From Anas platyrhynchos (taxonomy: Eukaryota > Chordata > Aves > Anseriformes > Anatidae): 64,000 nt of DNA. Below are positions 10,788 to 22,800 of the stretch, in pieces. Under the pieces are notes generated by a model. That model was not told the DNA's origin. It was given only the letters and a program-made list of their open reading frames with translations, and did no database searches. The position numbers and the translations under genes are program-made. Position 1 is the stretch's first letter, and the number at the start of each line of letters is the position of its first letter. Where the stretch lies: positions 21,938,501 to 22,002,500 of the forward strand of contig NC_092592.1 in the NCBI RefSeq assembly GCF_047663525.1, given 5' to 3'.

Positions 10788-13492
10788 GTCTAGGGCAGTT
10801 TTTGTGGTGTGATCAAGGAAGACTGCATTAGAAGCACTCTCCAGAGAGCAAGAATGCAGCATTCTGTAGCAAAAAACAAACAAAAAAAAAACAAAACAAA
10901 CAAGCAAATAAAAAACAAGTAAGCTGGCCGCCATTTCTTGGTTGGAGTCCTGTGTACTCGAAAAGGAGAAGGATCATACTGCTAGGAGGCCTGGTACACC
11001 AACTTCTGTCTTCCTTTCTTCGAAAGGAACATTATTAGAATTAACGATTAGGAAGTTGTTCTAGGTTGGATGGTAAGGAAATTGTGCTACAGACTGTTGA
11101 ATGTCCATGTCAGCTCTGGAACCAGAAGGGACAAGCGTGATGGTTTCAATGTGTTTCCTGTTGTATAAAGAGCTGGAAAAGCACTTCAGTATTTACCAAG
11201 TCCATCCCCAAGACAACATCTGTCTAACTTTCTCATTTAAACCACAAATCGTGGATTTTCCATAACTGATTTTCATTTGTAATTTGGTGATATTCTAGTC
11301 TTTCACTGCAGTGTAATTTTCTAAACAATTACTCTCTATTGAGAGAGCATTACAGCATTATTGATATCAAATGGATTCACCAGCAAATGCATTTTCTTTT
11401 TCTTTTTTTTTTTTTCCCCAACTGTTAAACATTTATTATTCATAAGTACTTATCATATTACTCAGGCGAAGAAATTATTTATTATTTTTGCCCATTTGGT
11501 ATAATTTTTGGTCCTTGAATGGATGGCTGAAGTTTTTAAATGTTGGGTTTGACAACCACTATTGTTTGTACATGACAGCACAACAGATTGTGTTTAGGAA
11601 AAAGGAAGCAGTATATTTGGATCATTTAGATATTAAAGAGACTTAAAAGACATTAGAAGAAATACATCAGTGTTGTTTACTCATTCATGACTAATCCAGT
11701 CTTTTCCATATTAAGTATCTTTAATATTCTTCATACATATATCACTTTACACAATAGACTGTATGAGTTTTAATCCATTTAAATGGTTCTGCAAATCTGA
11801 CAAATTCAACAACTGGCTACTGCATAAAAATCAGAATATGAAAATGACTCAAAAGAGCCCAGGTTAGTGATCACACCAAATGTAACTGGAAAGATAAACA
11901 AGTAGTAAAAAAGATGGAAAGTCTACTTTGTTGTTAACATTATTTCCTGTAAATACTGAAAGAGATTCTCTGCAGCTAGATGTTTAAACATGATTTATAA
12001 AAAATGGCAGTTACTTACAAATGAGCAAGCAAACAGCAATGTGTGACTACTACTGTCTCTAACTGACAGAATTTGGGGGGAACATTTTCCTAAGCTTAAT
12101 GCCTTACAGGTGGTATTTTGCTGAGACAAAGAATGTTGAGATCTAGATTAGAATTATATGTATTTTTAAATCATTACAGAGACATACGGTTAGATAAAAA
12201 TTGTAATGATGACAAGGAATGTAGGGCATTGATTAGGTTCATGTGAATAATATGAACTGTTAGTTCACATTATCAACCCTGTTATTTGCCCTGAAATACA
12301 CTATCAGTTAATAACTAGCTTGTTATCATGGTGCAAAGGATATTTCTTTGCTTTCCTCTGGTCTTTGGAGTAGGGCACACAACCATCTGTTTTTAGCCTT
12401 TAGTAAAAACCTGATTCTTTTTCCTCAGTGTTGATCTGAGCACTGGGTTAGTCAATGTACTGCCTTTTCCCTCCTCATTTCCCATCCCTCTGCCAGATAC
12501 TAGGGGAGAAGCAGACATGCACCAGGAATCTGGGCAACCCTGACAAACTGGGAAAGATTATTTTTGGTACAACTAATGATGAAATGGAGAAGACACTTAG
12601 CTCTTGCAGTTTGGAAAACAGACAGTCACAACTACTGTTAATTCTGCTTTAAGATGTGTGAATGGGAGTGTGCACATTTTCCAAAGGAGCAGATGTGCAT
12701 TTTCTATCTTTGCATGAATGCTTTGAGGTGGCCCACATGCCTTCAATACTGAGCTGGGATTTTCTAAGGAACCAAAGGAAATCTCTGTGATCTGGAGCTA
12801 AATCTAAGACAGACAGTGTAACAACTAGCATTTACATTTCAAGCCAGGAGAGAAATCCAGAAACCCCGCTGAATTATCCAAGTATCTCAACCATGCTGAG
12901 GAAGAGTTGGATTCCTCAGAATAGGGTGAAAATGCAACATGTTGAAAAGGGAGTCACTTAGAGCTATGTACAGGGAAATGATGACTACAGAGATTGAACC
13001 CAAGTTCCTACTCCTTTTTGTCTCTGGAGGTGGCTTTCTTCTCCAAGACACTAGGTTACTAGAAAATTAACACAAAAAAATGAGACTTTGGTGTGAAGCC
13101 TCCATTCTCTTTTAAGAACTCAAATCCACTTCTGCTATCCAGAACAGTACCATTCCTGACGCTTGTGAATTATTCTGTGTAGCAGAAGGGCCTTAAAATA
13201 ATTTCTCCTGTGGGAACTGAGCTCTTGTGCAGTAAACAACCCATCAAGCCAGACAGATAATGCATAGAAAAACACCTGTGCCCTGCACATTCCCTCACAT
13301 GCAAATGCACACACACACACACAGTGAGATTTTGGGGGTATCATTTTTGCATTAGTTACCTAAATTATGGCTAAACACTGTTCTGGGCTCCCCAAACCGT
13401 TATTGGTTCAGCTCCTGAGAGCGTAAGTCCCCTCAGGCTTCTTTGAAAATTACAGCCTACCTTTTTTTCTAGGAGCACATGCCCCTGCTGGG

Positions 13493-13821
13493 CTATCTAG
13501 AGCTGTGCAGGTGAGCACTGAGCATCTCCTTTGCTTTGATAAGTGCTGTTGCAGCCGGTGTTTCCATGTGAGGAGGCACCCCTTTCCCTTCCCAAGAAGT
13601 GCTCTCTGCAGAGATGACTGATCTGGAAGTGGGGATGATGATGTAGAAGTTGGTATCATCTACTTGGTATGTCTGTGGGGAATGGGAGCCACCACTTGTC
13701 TGTTCCCCAATGATGAGAGCTCTGCCCAGCCTCTTCATTATGGATACAAACTCCTCAGCAGCTCCAGATGTCACAGCACTGGTGAGGATTACCAGACCTT
13801 TTTGAGACCCGTACCTCTCCC
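13493..13821 (-). CDS. RBP3: RBP3 exon 4 coding part (module 4 C-terminus)
   Basis: Acceptor TTTCTGGCAG ends at 13822; the exon completes Gly 1128 and reads [20 protein letters not shown], later [20 protein letters not shown], to a TAG at 13493-13495. The tail (LSAHLHSSR) is shorter than the human one, which extends about ten residues further. The frame upstream of 13821 is intronic. Confidence 0.94.
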
Positions 13822-16800
13822 CTGCCAGAAAGGACAAAAAGCATCACAAAATGTGTCCATTTTCAGAGATTCGTTTGCATAACTGAGCCAAGATACACTT
13901 CTTTCCTTACTTGCTATTAACAACCAAAGAAATTTTAAAATATACTTTTCAACTATGATGTTATTAGAGCACTTTTTTATTATTATTATTTTTTTATTTT
14001 TTCTCTGTAGCCCAGCTGTACTGTAAAAAAGACTGTCACCCTATGCGGTACTCCTGAGCCATCAGTTTCTGGATATGAGTTCCAACAGCTGATGGTTACT
14101 ACTGCTGGATCTCCGTGGCTTTTACTTCTACAGCAGCTCCTGGAGCAGTAGGATAGTCAGGCAAGGAAAGCAAACTTCTCCATTGCTCCTGCAGGGTTAC
14201 TCAAAGCTCAGCCAGCAGCATCTTCAGTTTCATTCTCATCCCTGCTCTAGGAACATGGCTGTCATAGTGCTTGGCCTGCAGACTACGCAGGCGGCATATT
14301 ATGAAATTATAATTATAGTGGTTTCCCACAGGCTTTTTGTAGTCTATAAATGGAAGATGTTGCATGGCCTTTGTCCCAAGCCCTTCAACAAATACCCTCA
14401 TATTTTTGGGATGCCATCCAAGTTATCTCATTCTCTTACATAAGCCAGCTGACAGGAGGAGTTTTCTTGCACCCTATTTTCAGTATATCTGAACACACTG
14501 GATACTTTTCAAGGGCTTAGTTCCCTTGAAAATGAAGTCAGTGTGTCATAACTGGGACCTGATAACTTGAAAGGTAATCTAAACTGCTTCAAAAATGCCA
14601 TTCTTTAAGTAAGTTGCAGTATGACATCTAATTCTCATAGTAAATCATAAGAGAGGGGCCAATAGCATGGTAATTAATTTTCACACCATCTTTGGTCTTC
14701 TCATTTCACTGTAGATGTAATATCCATTAGAAGACCCTTTTCACGGTAGATATATATAATACAGGACCACATCCAGCTCCTTTGAAGTTAGTATGTGTCT
14801 GCCTGTTCTCTTTGATGGGAACTGGAATGTGTCCATAGTAATCATACTCCCTTAACACAGCTCATCTCTAACTGCCTGGAAAAATAGATGGACACTGCAG
14901 CCTGCTACTGAGTTTAACCTTTTCAGCATGCTCCAAACCAATAACTGCAGACACCATGGTGGCACCTCTTTCAGTGGCTTGAAAGGGGAGAAGAATTAAA
15001 ACCATTGTTTAAGGCTGTTTAGTACTCCTACTGCACTTTATGAGCACCAAAGAGCTTTGTTTCTGCATATTGCAGCGTTTCTTCAACTTCCATGGACAGC
15101 AAGGTGGGGAGCGACACACTGACAAGTGCTCCAGACTTACTCAGATGTGCAGAACTTAGTGCTTCTCTTTGCTTTTGCATTCTCTGGACAAACTGGGCTA
15201 TTAAGGGTGTTTTCATTTATTGAAATAGCATCTGATAGATCGCACAGGTAGGAAGTGAAGTGCTACATGTAAAACTATAAGTGAGTTTTGGAAGAGGTGT
15301 TACCAGAGTTTTAAGCAGCATGGGATTTATTTTTAATCTTAGCAACTTCTATAAGCAGTCATAACTGCTGTGTACTCTATTCAACTAAACTTCTGAGAAC
15401 CAGTTTACAAACCTATGTGTCCAGTCTACCCCATTCCTAGGAGTTATTTATAAATTGCATTAAGGACAGGGCTGAGATGCACATTTTTGTTTTTACATTC
15501 TCTGCACAGCTTGAGCTAATTGCAGCAGACGCTTTCACCAAATGAGTTATGGTGTCTAATGGTTCACTTTAAAATACACAAAGAGGAACCTCTGAAATGA
15601 AAAACTATTCTCAAAATAAATTGTCATTTTACCTTTGAGCTGGGGCTGGGTCCATATTTCCTTTACTGAGTCACTGGGTCTGTCATAAACTTTGTCCAGG
15701 AGAATATGTTGTCCTTCATCAAAGAAGTATGAGCATAGGATTGGTATTGAAGTGGTGTCACCTCCAATATTGTACCTTTTCAGAAATTTAAGATATTAAT
15801 AAAACAAGTAAAAATTTGTGGCAGATGACAAATCTTCCTTCCAAATTTTTTTTCTTAACATCACTGCTGAAAGGGCTTAAAGCTACGTTTTGATGCATTT
15901 ACATTCATTCTCCCCTATCAACATTGGAACATCTATCAGAGAAACAAAATCCCATCTAACAGGCTGGGACTGTTATTGCCCACAGTTGGCTACAAAAGCA
16001 AACAGAATTCTGAATGGAATGTTTTTCTCTTGATTCAACCTGAGGAAAAAAACAAATCAGGAAGTACACAAAGGCTTTTATTTGTAGAGAAACATCAGAT
16101 TCTTTTTCTTCTTCTGATTTGAATATTGTTATATATTTGAATATTAGGGTTACATATGTACTCATGCTTCCTATGTCATTAGTGATATTTAAAGGTAGAC
16201 CCCAGTTTAAGCAACATCCAGCTGACATGGGTTCTTATTTCCTGCTGTACACAATAAAAACTACTGGTATTTGGCACCTCATAAGAGCAAGCATTTGTTT
16301 TTGTGCCTAAAGACTTTTTTAGCTGCTAAATTTACAGCCATCATGTTTGAAAACTTGGTTGTAATTTCATTTCATATCCATGTCTGAAGATTAAAGTCAC
16401 AGAAGTGCCTAAATGTCAGTGGAGAACCCCTGCTATGTATACACATAGCAGAGTACCAAATTATTTTTTTGTCTGCCACTTCTCTCTGATAATAGAGCAC
16501 ATATGACACTGAAGTATTTGCACTTTGTTGACTATTGGGAGATAGCATGCAGTGATCTCCCGTTGTTGATGTTAGGAGTGCCTGGCACAGACATTCCAGC
16601 ACAGACCTACTAGAAAGGGGTGTTTCGTCCAGTCCATAACTAAGTTCTTTTCATCTCCGGGAAAGGATTAGACAACCCAGGAGATCTCTGTCCCAAACAG
16701 TGAAGATTCCTCATTTTTCTGCAGCATTTGGAAGCTGTGTGCTGGGCTCACACTGTGACTGTCCAGAGCTGCAATGAGCCTCTTTAGTGTGTCCTGGGGA

Positions 16801-19800
16801 GCGCTGTGCTGCCATGAGGTGCTGCTGCTGCATGGCCCAGGAGGCAGCTGGAGCCAGCAGAGCCCAGTTCCTGCAGCTGCCATCCCAGCTGAAGAGAGTG
16901 GCAAGCAGCCAGCTAGCTAGCTGCATGGCTGAGGACAAAGCAGCTGTCTCTGCACAAGGTTAAGAGGCAATGATCTGCTGAGTTATTGCCAAAAAAGCTG
17001 AGTCCTTCCACCTCTGTTGGTGGCATCAGACAGGGCAAGGTGGATGAGCACTGAAATTCGTTGTGTTCTTGGTGCAGTCACCCATCTCCAGGAGGATTTA
17101 TTTGTCTGCTAGATGTAGCCTAGAACACATTATCTCCTCATGCACTTGGAAGGAAGGAAGGAGGTCTTTAAGGTACATTTCTGGGACCCCATCTAGCCAC
17201 AGTTATGCTGCAGTGCCAATCTGGGACAGCTGGCTGGGCAGCAGAGAGGCAAAAGTATGCAGCCAGTGTGAAGCCAGGCAGCAAAATGGCAGAGCAGCTG
17301 CATGCCCTACAGTGCACGTCTTACACAGACTTGAGCTGAAGAAGTCTACAAGATTTTGAGGGAAAAGCAAATGTCAAATATCTCCCTTCTCTGTGAACAT
17401 AAGTTTAGAGGCTTCTCTGATTATCAAACTTCTTGTCAAGAGAAAGAGACAGGGTGGGTGACAAAGACAAGAAATATTTTGACAAGACAATAGAAATAGA
17501 GCAATGCTGGAGAGCTCTTCCTGCGACTCTCTAGGGCAGGGAAACTGGAGAAACTTTATTCAGTAATAACAACGGAGCAATTGTTAGAATTTTAGTTTAA
17601 CTCTTGGAGGCAAGTTCTTCATTCACTACAGACTTCTCGTGTGACATTAGGGAAGTGGTTTAGATACCAACGAGTCTCTTCTCTAAGCTATGATATTTAA
17701 AAGTAAGGAGCTTGTGATTGGCCAGGTGAGAGACATTATGCATTATGGAAATCATCCTCCCCTTAAAATCATTGGATTGGTTTAGGTAGAATTTGAAAAC
17801 ATAAAATGCTTATGGTTCTTTTTACATGACTTCAGAGACTGAGTCTTTTAAGTGCTCTCAACTCTGCTTTCTCAAAGGGCTAGAAATAAGATTTCTACCA
17901 AGGAAAGGACTATAATGACACCATTTGGTACCTAGGGCATGATGTTACCTTTGCTGCTTTGTTACCCCAGCCCTGGTTTGAGTTCTGACTTGAGAGAAAA
18001 CTGGGACAAGAAAGAGGAAAGTGCTGGTGCCATCTCAAGTCTATTGGAAGATGGCAATGTTAAGAGCAGGCATATGGTGCTGCAGCAAGAGTGCCACAGT
18101 ATCTTGAGGCAATAGTGCCTTTAAGCCACCTTTGTGCTCTGCACAAGGACCATTGTGTACAGGGCCAATTGCCCAGCATAATTTGGCACTGAGGATATGG
18201 CAGACTAGATGCTGTAACACAGACTTATGCATGGGCTGTTTTTTGGACCATTCAATCACTTGACCGCTGCCAGCAGTGAAGGATTTAATTAAAACAAACA
18301 TATATAATTAATACAAGACACATGCAGAGTCAGATTAGAAAGAAATCAGAAAAAGAAAACAGATGTGACGTCCAGGATTGCATCCTGCAGCGTAAACCCT
18401 AAATTTGCTTATTTAGTTTTAAACATGTCAAGTGATGGTACAATTTCTCTTGAGATATATTTCCCGACTGTTATTGTTTTCCTTGGCTGTTTTCCTTTTC
18501 TCATTTAATCCCAGTGATGTTAGGCTGTAAACAGGATAGCAAGCCATGTAAAGATAATTCACTGTTACAAATAAAATGCTGTTTTGAAAGAGGTTTGGTT
18601 ATTTGCCATTCAAAGGTTTACCTCATGTCTATGATTAAAGCATCTGTATGAACAATTTTCTTCCAAACATGCTCTACCAGTAGGTCGGACACCTGGGTTA
18701 GAAGTTCGTAGTCTCCAAACATATCAAATCTCAGATGGCCGATGTTGTTTTCAAATACATTTGTGTGGAATGAAAATTTAATCAGATCTTCAAATACTTC
18801 TGGGGAAGGGATCTGAAAGAGTTTGGAAAAAAACAGAACAAATCATTTGCTGGCATCAATAGCTTGGCATAAGTTTTAAAAGGAATTACATGGGTCAAGT
18901 TTAGTTCAGGTGGGACATATGTGAGAAATATGACCAAGTCTGAAGTACAATAATGTAACAACATTAAGACTTCTGCATATTAAGCTTAGGTTAGCATGGG
19001 CTGCCAACCAGTACTGTTTGCCCAGTATTGGATGCCTTAACAGCATACACAGAATCCAGATCAGGCCCCCATTTGTCAAGGCTTAGCTTATTTTTCAAAT
19101 ATACAAGGGAAATTCTTGTGCCAGTAAGACTAAGAAGGCTACAAGAACAAGCCCAGGCCTGTAGCACAAGTCATTATTCCAGATCTGCCACCCAAAACTG
19201 CTTGCTTCCATTCTCAGGAAGGCACTTGAAGCTTTTATAGTCTCATTGATTGGGCTTAGCTGACAAACAGCTGCTGGCTGCAGGTGAGGCTGGCCCCAGC
19301 CCTTGTTAATGAACCAGTCCCTGTGACAAGGAGGAATCTCCTGTGTTGGGTATGTGCTGGGATACTCATGAAGTAGACATGTGTTAAATCTCTTAAATGG
19401 TGGCTATGTGCCTGGAATTTCATGTGTTAAGCTGTGATTAATTTCATTTTGTTTATCTGGATGTTAGCAGACATTTTTTTCATAGCAATGTGTAGCCAAA
19501 TAATAAAGTTGTCCTAATAACCCCTATATGCTTTGGAGACAGAATCTTCTCCCTTTGCCAAACTTATGTTTTGCATGCATATGTCTGAAACTGGAAGACC
19601 TTCCAGCTTAAGGAGATAAGGTTTTCAGATATAGGGGTGACCTAGAAGGGTGACCTTCTGCAGCATGGGCTTTTCTCCTCAGGGTTGCTGTGAAACTGAT
19701 TTTATACTTGCTTTTTCATCAATTCCCCTCTGCTATATCTCAGCCCCAGACAATCCATGGTTTAATAGTGAAGAGAACAAAGAATCTGTAGTGTCATGTG

Positions 19801-22800
19801 CTAAAAGGTGCTCTCTCAATCCACAGTATGACCCAGAACTTGGGAGACATCTGTGTCTTCTGCAACTGAAGGAAGTCAGGCAACCTCCTGCCCTTTGTGC
19901 AGTGCCCTGGCCTGGGGTCTGTGCTCCTGCCAAAAGCACCTCTGCCGCTGCAGGCAGAGGGTTTCCAAGCTGTGTGAATGCAACTGTACTTGACATAGCT
20001 CAAACACATTCCCTTTACCTGAGGGAATGTTAGCTACCATATCACACTTCTGGCTGCCCTGGGCTTCTTCATCATTCAGTGCCTTCTGTATGCCAGAATT
20101 TCAAGAATTACTTCAAAAGTTCTGTTGGCCAGTAGTTGTTGATCTAGCGGTGAGAGCAAACTTGACTGAGCCCTTTCCTTTACTTTCTTTCTCACTGTAC
20201 CTTGTGAAAATAACCACTGCATCTGGACTGTAAACATATCAGTCCAAGCTGCTGAGTTTGTCATTTCCAATCCACTTCCCAGTGACAGCAATGCTACTTG
20301 ATCTGCTCGCTGTACTTTGATTAACAAATCACAGTTTTGAAGAATACATCCAGCATGCACTGCGTTGCTCTGACAGAGCTTATTTCTAGTTCAGAGGTAC
20401 TGGTCCCCCCAGGAGAAAAACTCATCACTCATTGGTAACATACAAATAAAACTGATGTGGTACTTTCAGCCACTTACCAATGATATTTTAATGAAACATG
20501 CACATTTCTTTCTTCTTTCTCATACAATAATTGCTAGATGCACACCCAGAAGCATGTTGATTAGGAATAACCTCTCGGTCTATGCCTGGTAATTTTTTTC
20601 TACTTTTTTTTTTTTTTTTTTTTAAGCGCTGTATCACATCTTGTGTTGCTATTTCTCACAAATTCATTACAGATTTCAAGGTAAGTTTCCCTTAGAGCAC
20701 ATCTCTTGGGCTAAAATGAATATGCAATGATCTCAAAAAAAAAAAAAAAAAAGAGAGAAAGTATGAAAATACATCTATTCCAAAGGCTCTGACTGAAAGT
20801 CGGACAAGAATCACTCAGTAAGCAATTTTCTTAAAAAATAAAAAACACAAAACAACAAAAACAACCAAACAACAACCACCACCACAACAACAACCATTTT
20901 AAGTAAAAGAGGGGAGGAGGCTGAGACTGACAGTAGAGGGTAATGGTCCTGGAAAACCCCAGGTTCATGACACTGGCTGATGGGCCACGTGCTGCTGGTA
21001 CTTACAGAGGTGAGTCTAGCTTCAGAGACCAACCGCGTACTCCCCTTTGAAAGGCAAGGCTCTGCTTGCAGGTCAAGAACAAGCTGGGACAGGATGCAGC
21101 TGAGACTAAGATCCTGCTGGTCAGTTAGGCAGTGTTTACAAATGACTTGATGGTTAAATATAAACCCTCAGGTGCCTTAGTAAGAACACTATAAGCAATG
21201 TGGCTAGACTAAAGGACCTCCAAGCTAACACCACTTAAGCCAAGAAGAATTTCATTTGGTTAACTATATAGAGTCTCCAGCTCTGTTCTGCAATTGCCTT
21301 CCACATGTGTGTGGCCTAACTGGAACAGGCAGTGTGACACAGAATAGGACTTAGATTGCTGCCCTGTGACTCGTGCATGGGGTTTTATCACTGGCTCTAC
21401 TACAGACACATACCCCAGCCATGGGCAAACTACTTTTCCAGCCGCACCTCTCTTCCCTCTTTTCTTCCCTTTCATGTCTCCCCTAAATTGTTTTGTTTAT
21501 CTTGATGGAAACTGTATTTTCATAGCTAATTATATACTGACCACTGTAGTGTAACTCTTCTCCATTAAGGTTGCTAGTGCTGTCAGCCTCCGGGTTAAAA
21601 TACTATCAGCCAAGATACCTGGGCCATTGGAAATCTGGAGGCTGGTTTAAGAACCATGAGATTTTGGGGAAGTAGGGGTTGTTGCTCCTTTCTTTCTCAG
21701 AATACCAATGGGTATCTTTGTTCACCCCCACAGGCTGAAAGGGTACCATCCATTTTAGTAGGTTCCCTAGAAAAAGGACTGAACAGGACCAGCAATATCC
21801 CTGACAGCTGCCTCTCAGTTGCTCTTAAAAACAACCAGTGATTGAGATTACGTGTTCTTCCCCAGGCAATCCAGTCTAGCACGTCACTAGCCTCACTATT
21901 ATAAGGATGTTCCTAACATCTTGTGTAAACAGTCTAAGTCTGCTACTTTCTACAGTTTAAGTGCATTACTTCTTGGCCTATTCAACATGGGTAAGGAAAC
22001 AGATTATTCTTTTAATATTTGAAACAGCTTCTTATGTACCTGAAGACTGTTTTCATATATCCCCTCAGTTTTCTTTTCTCCTGAATAAACAACTCAAATC
22101 CTTTAAGCTTTTTCAAGATAACTCTTACTCAACTCTTCTCGTTATTCTTTTTCCTCTTCCCCGGGCCTTCCCCAGCAGAGACACAACTTTCCAAAAAAGC
22201 ATTGCCCAAGATTGGGCACAGTGTGCTCCAGCTGAGGCTTCTTTAGAGCCGAATGTAGCAGAAGACTTCATGCATTTCACTGATTATATTCCTGCTTATC
22301 CAACCCATTTTGATGATGATTATTTTTTACTGTGACAACTTGATTCTGTGAACTTGTGTTCACGTTGTGGACTCTGAAGGACTTGTATACTTCTGTACAG
22401 GACTCCTTCTAAACAAGCCATTTTCCTCCCAGCATTGTGCAGCTAATTATTCCCACTCTAGAATCTGTGCAAAAACCTTGCTTGTGCTCTTACTTAACCT
22501 CATCCCAGTTTTCACAGATAATTTATCCAGTTTTTCCAAAACCATAGCTTTGAATTCTTATTCTGTCCTCTGTTGCACCCGGACAGCCAGGATGGAGAGG
22601 TTACCATAAGCAAAAGCTGAAATGCTCTGGAAAGGATTAAATGAGGTTATTTAAGGCTTTCAGTCCACCCTGAGGAGCTCAGGGCAGAGGGAGAAGCTCT
22701 CACAGCAGATGGCGCTGCACAGCGACCTGTCAGCCTGCTCTGACGACATACGGCTCCAAACACACTCACTGCAAGTCAGCGAGCAAGAGTTTAAAGCATT

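Larger units (their letters stand above)
6809..13492. other. Convergent intergenic interval between ZNF488 and RBP3
   Basis: Contains the 3' UTRs of both converging genes and otherwise no supported exon. Notable content: A22 at 7214-7235, A21 at 9658-9678, an AAAC-rich tract at 10868-10917, and a possible hAT transposon end near 10735-10795. AATAAA hexamers on the - strand (TTTATT at about 11430 and 11473) could end a long RBP3 3' UTR, but no signal is seen close to the RBP3 stop. Confidence 0.55.

Noticed and set aside
21961-22335. Plus-strand open frame of 124 codons
   Set aside because: It is the complement of a decayed CR1 LINE, not a host gene.
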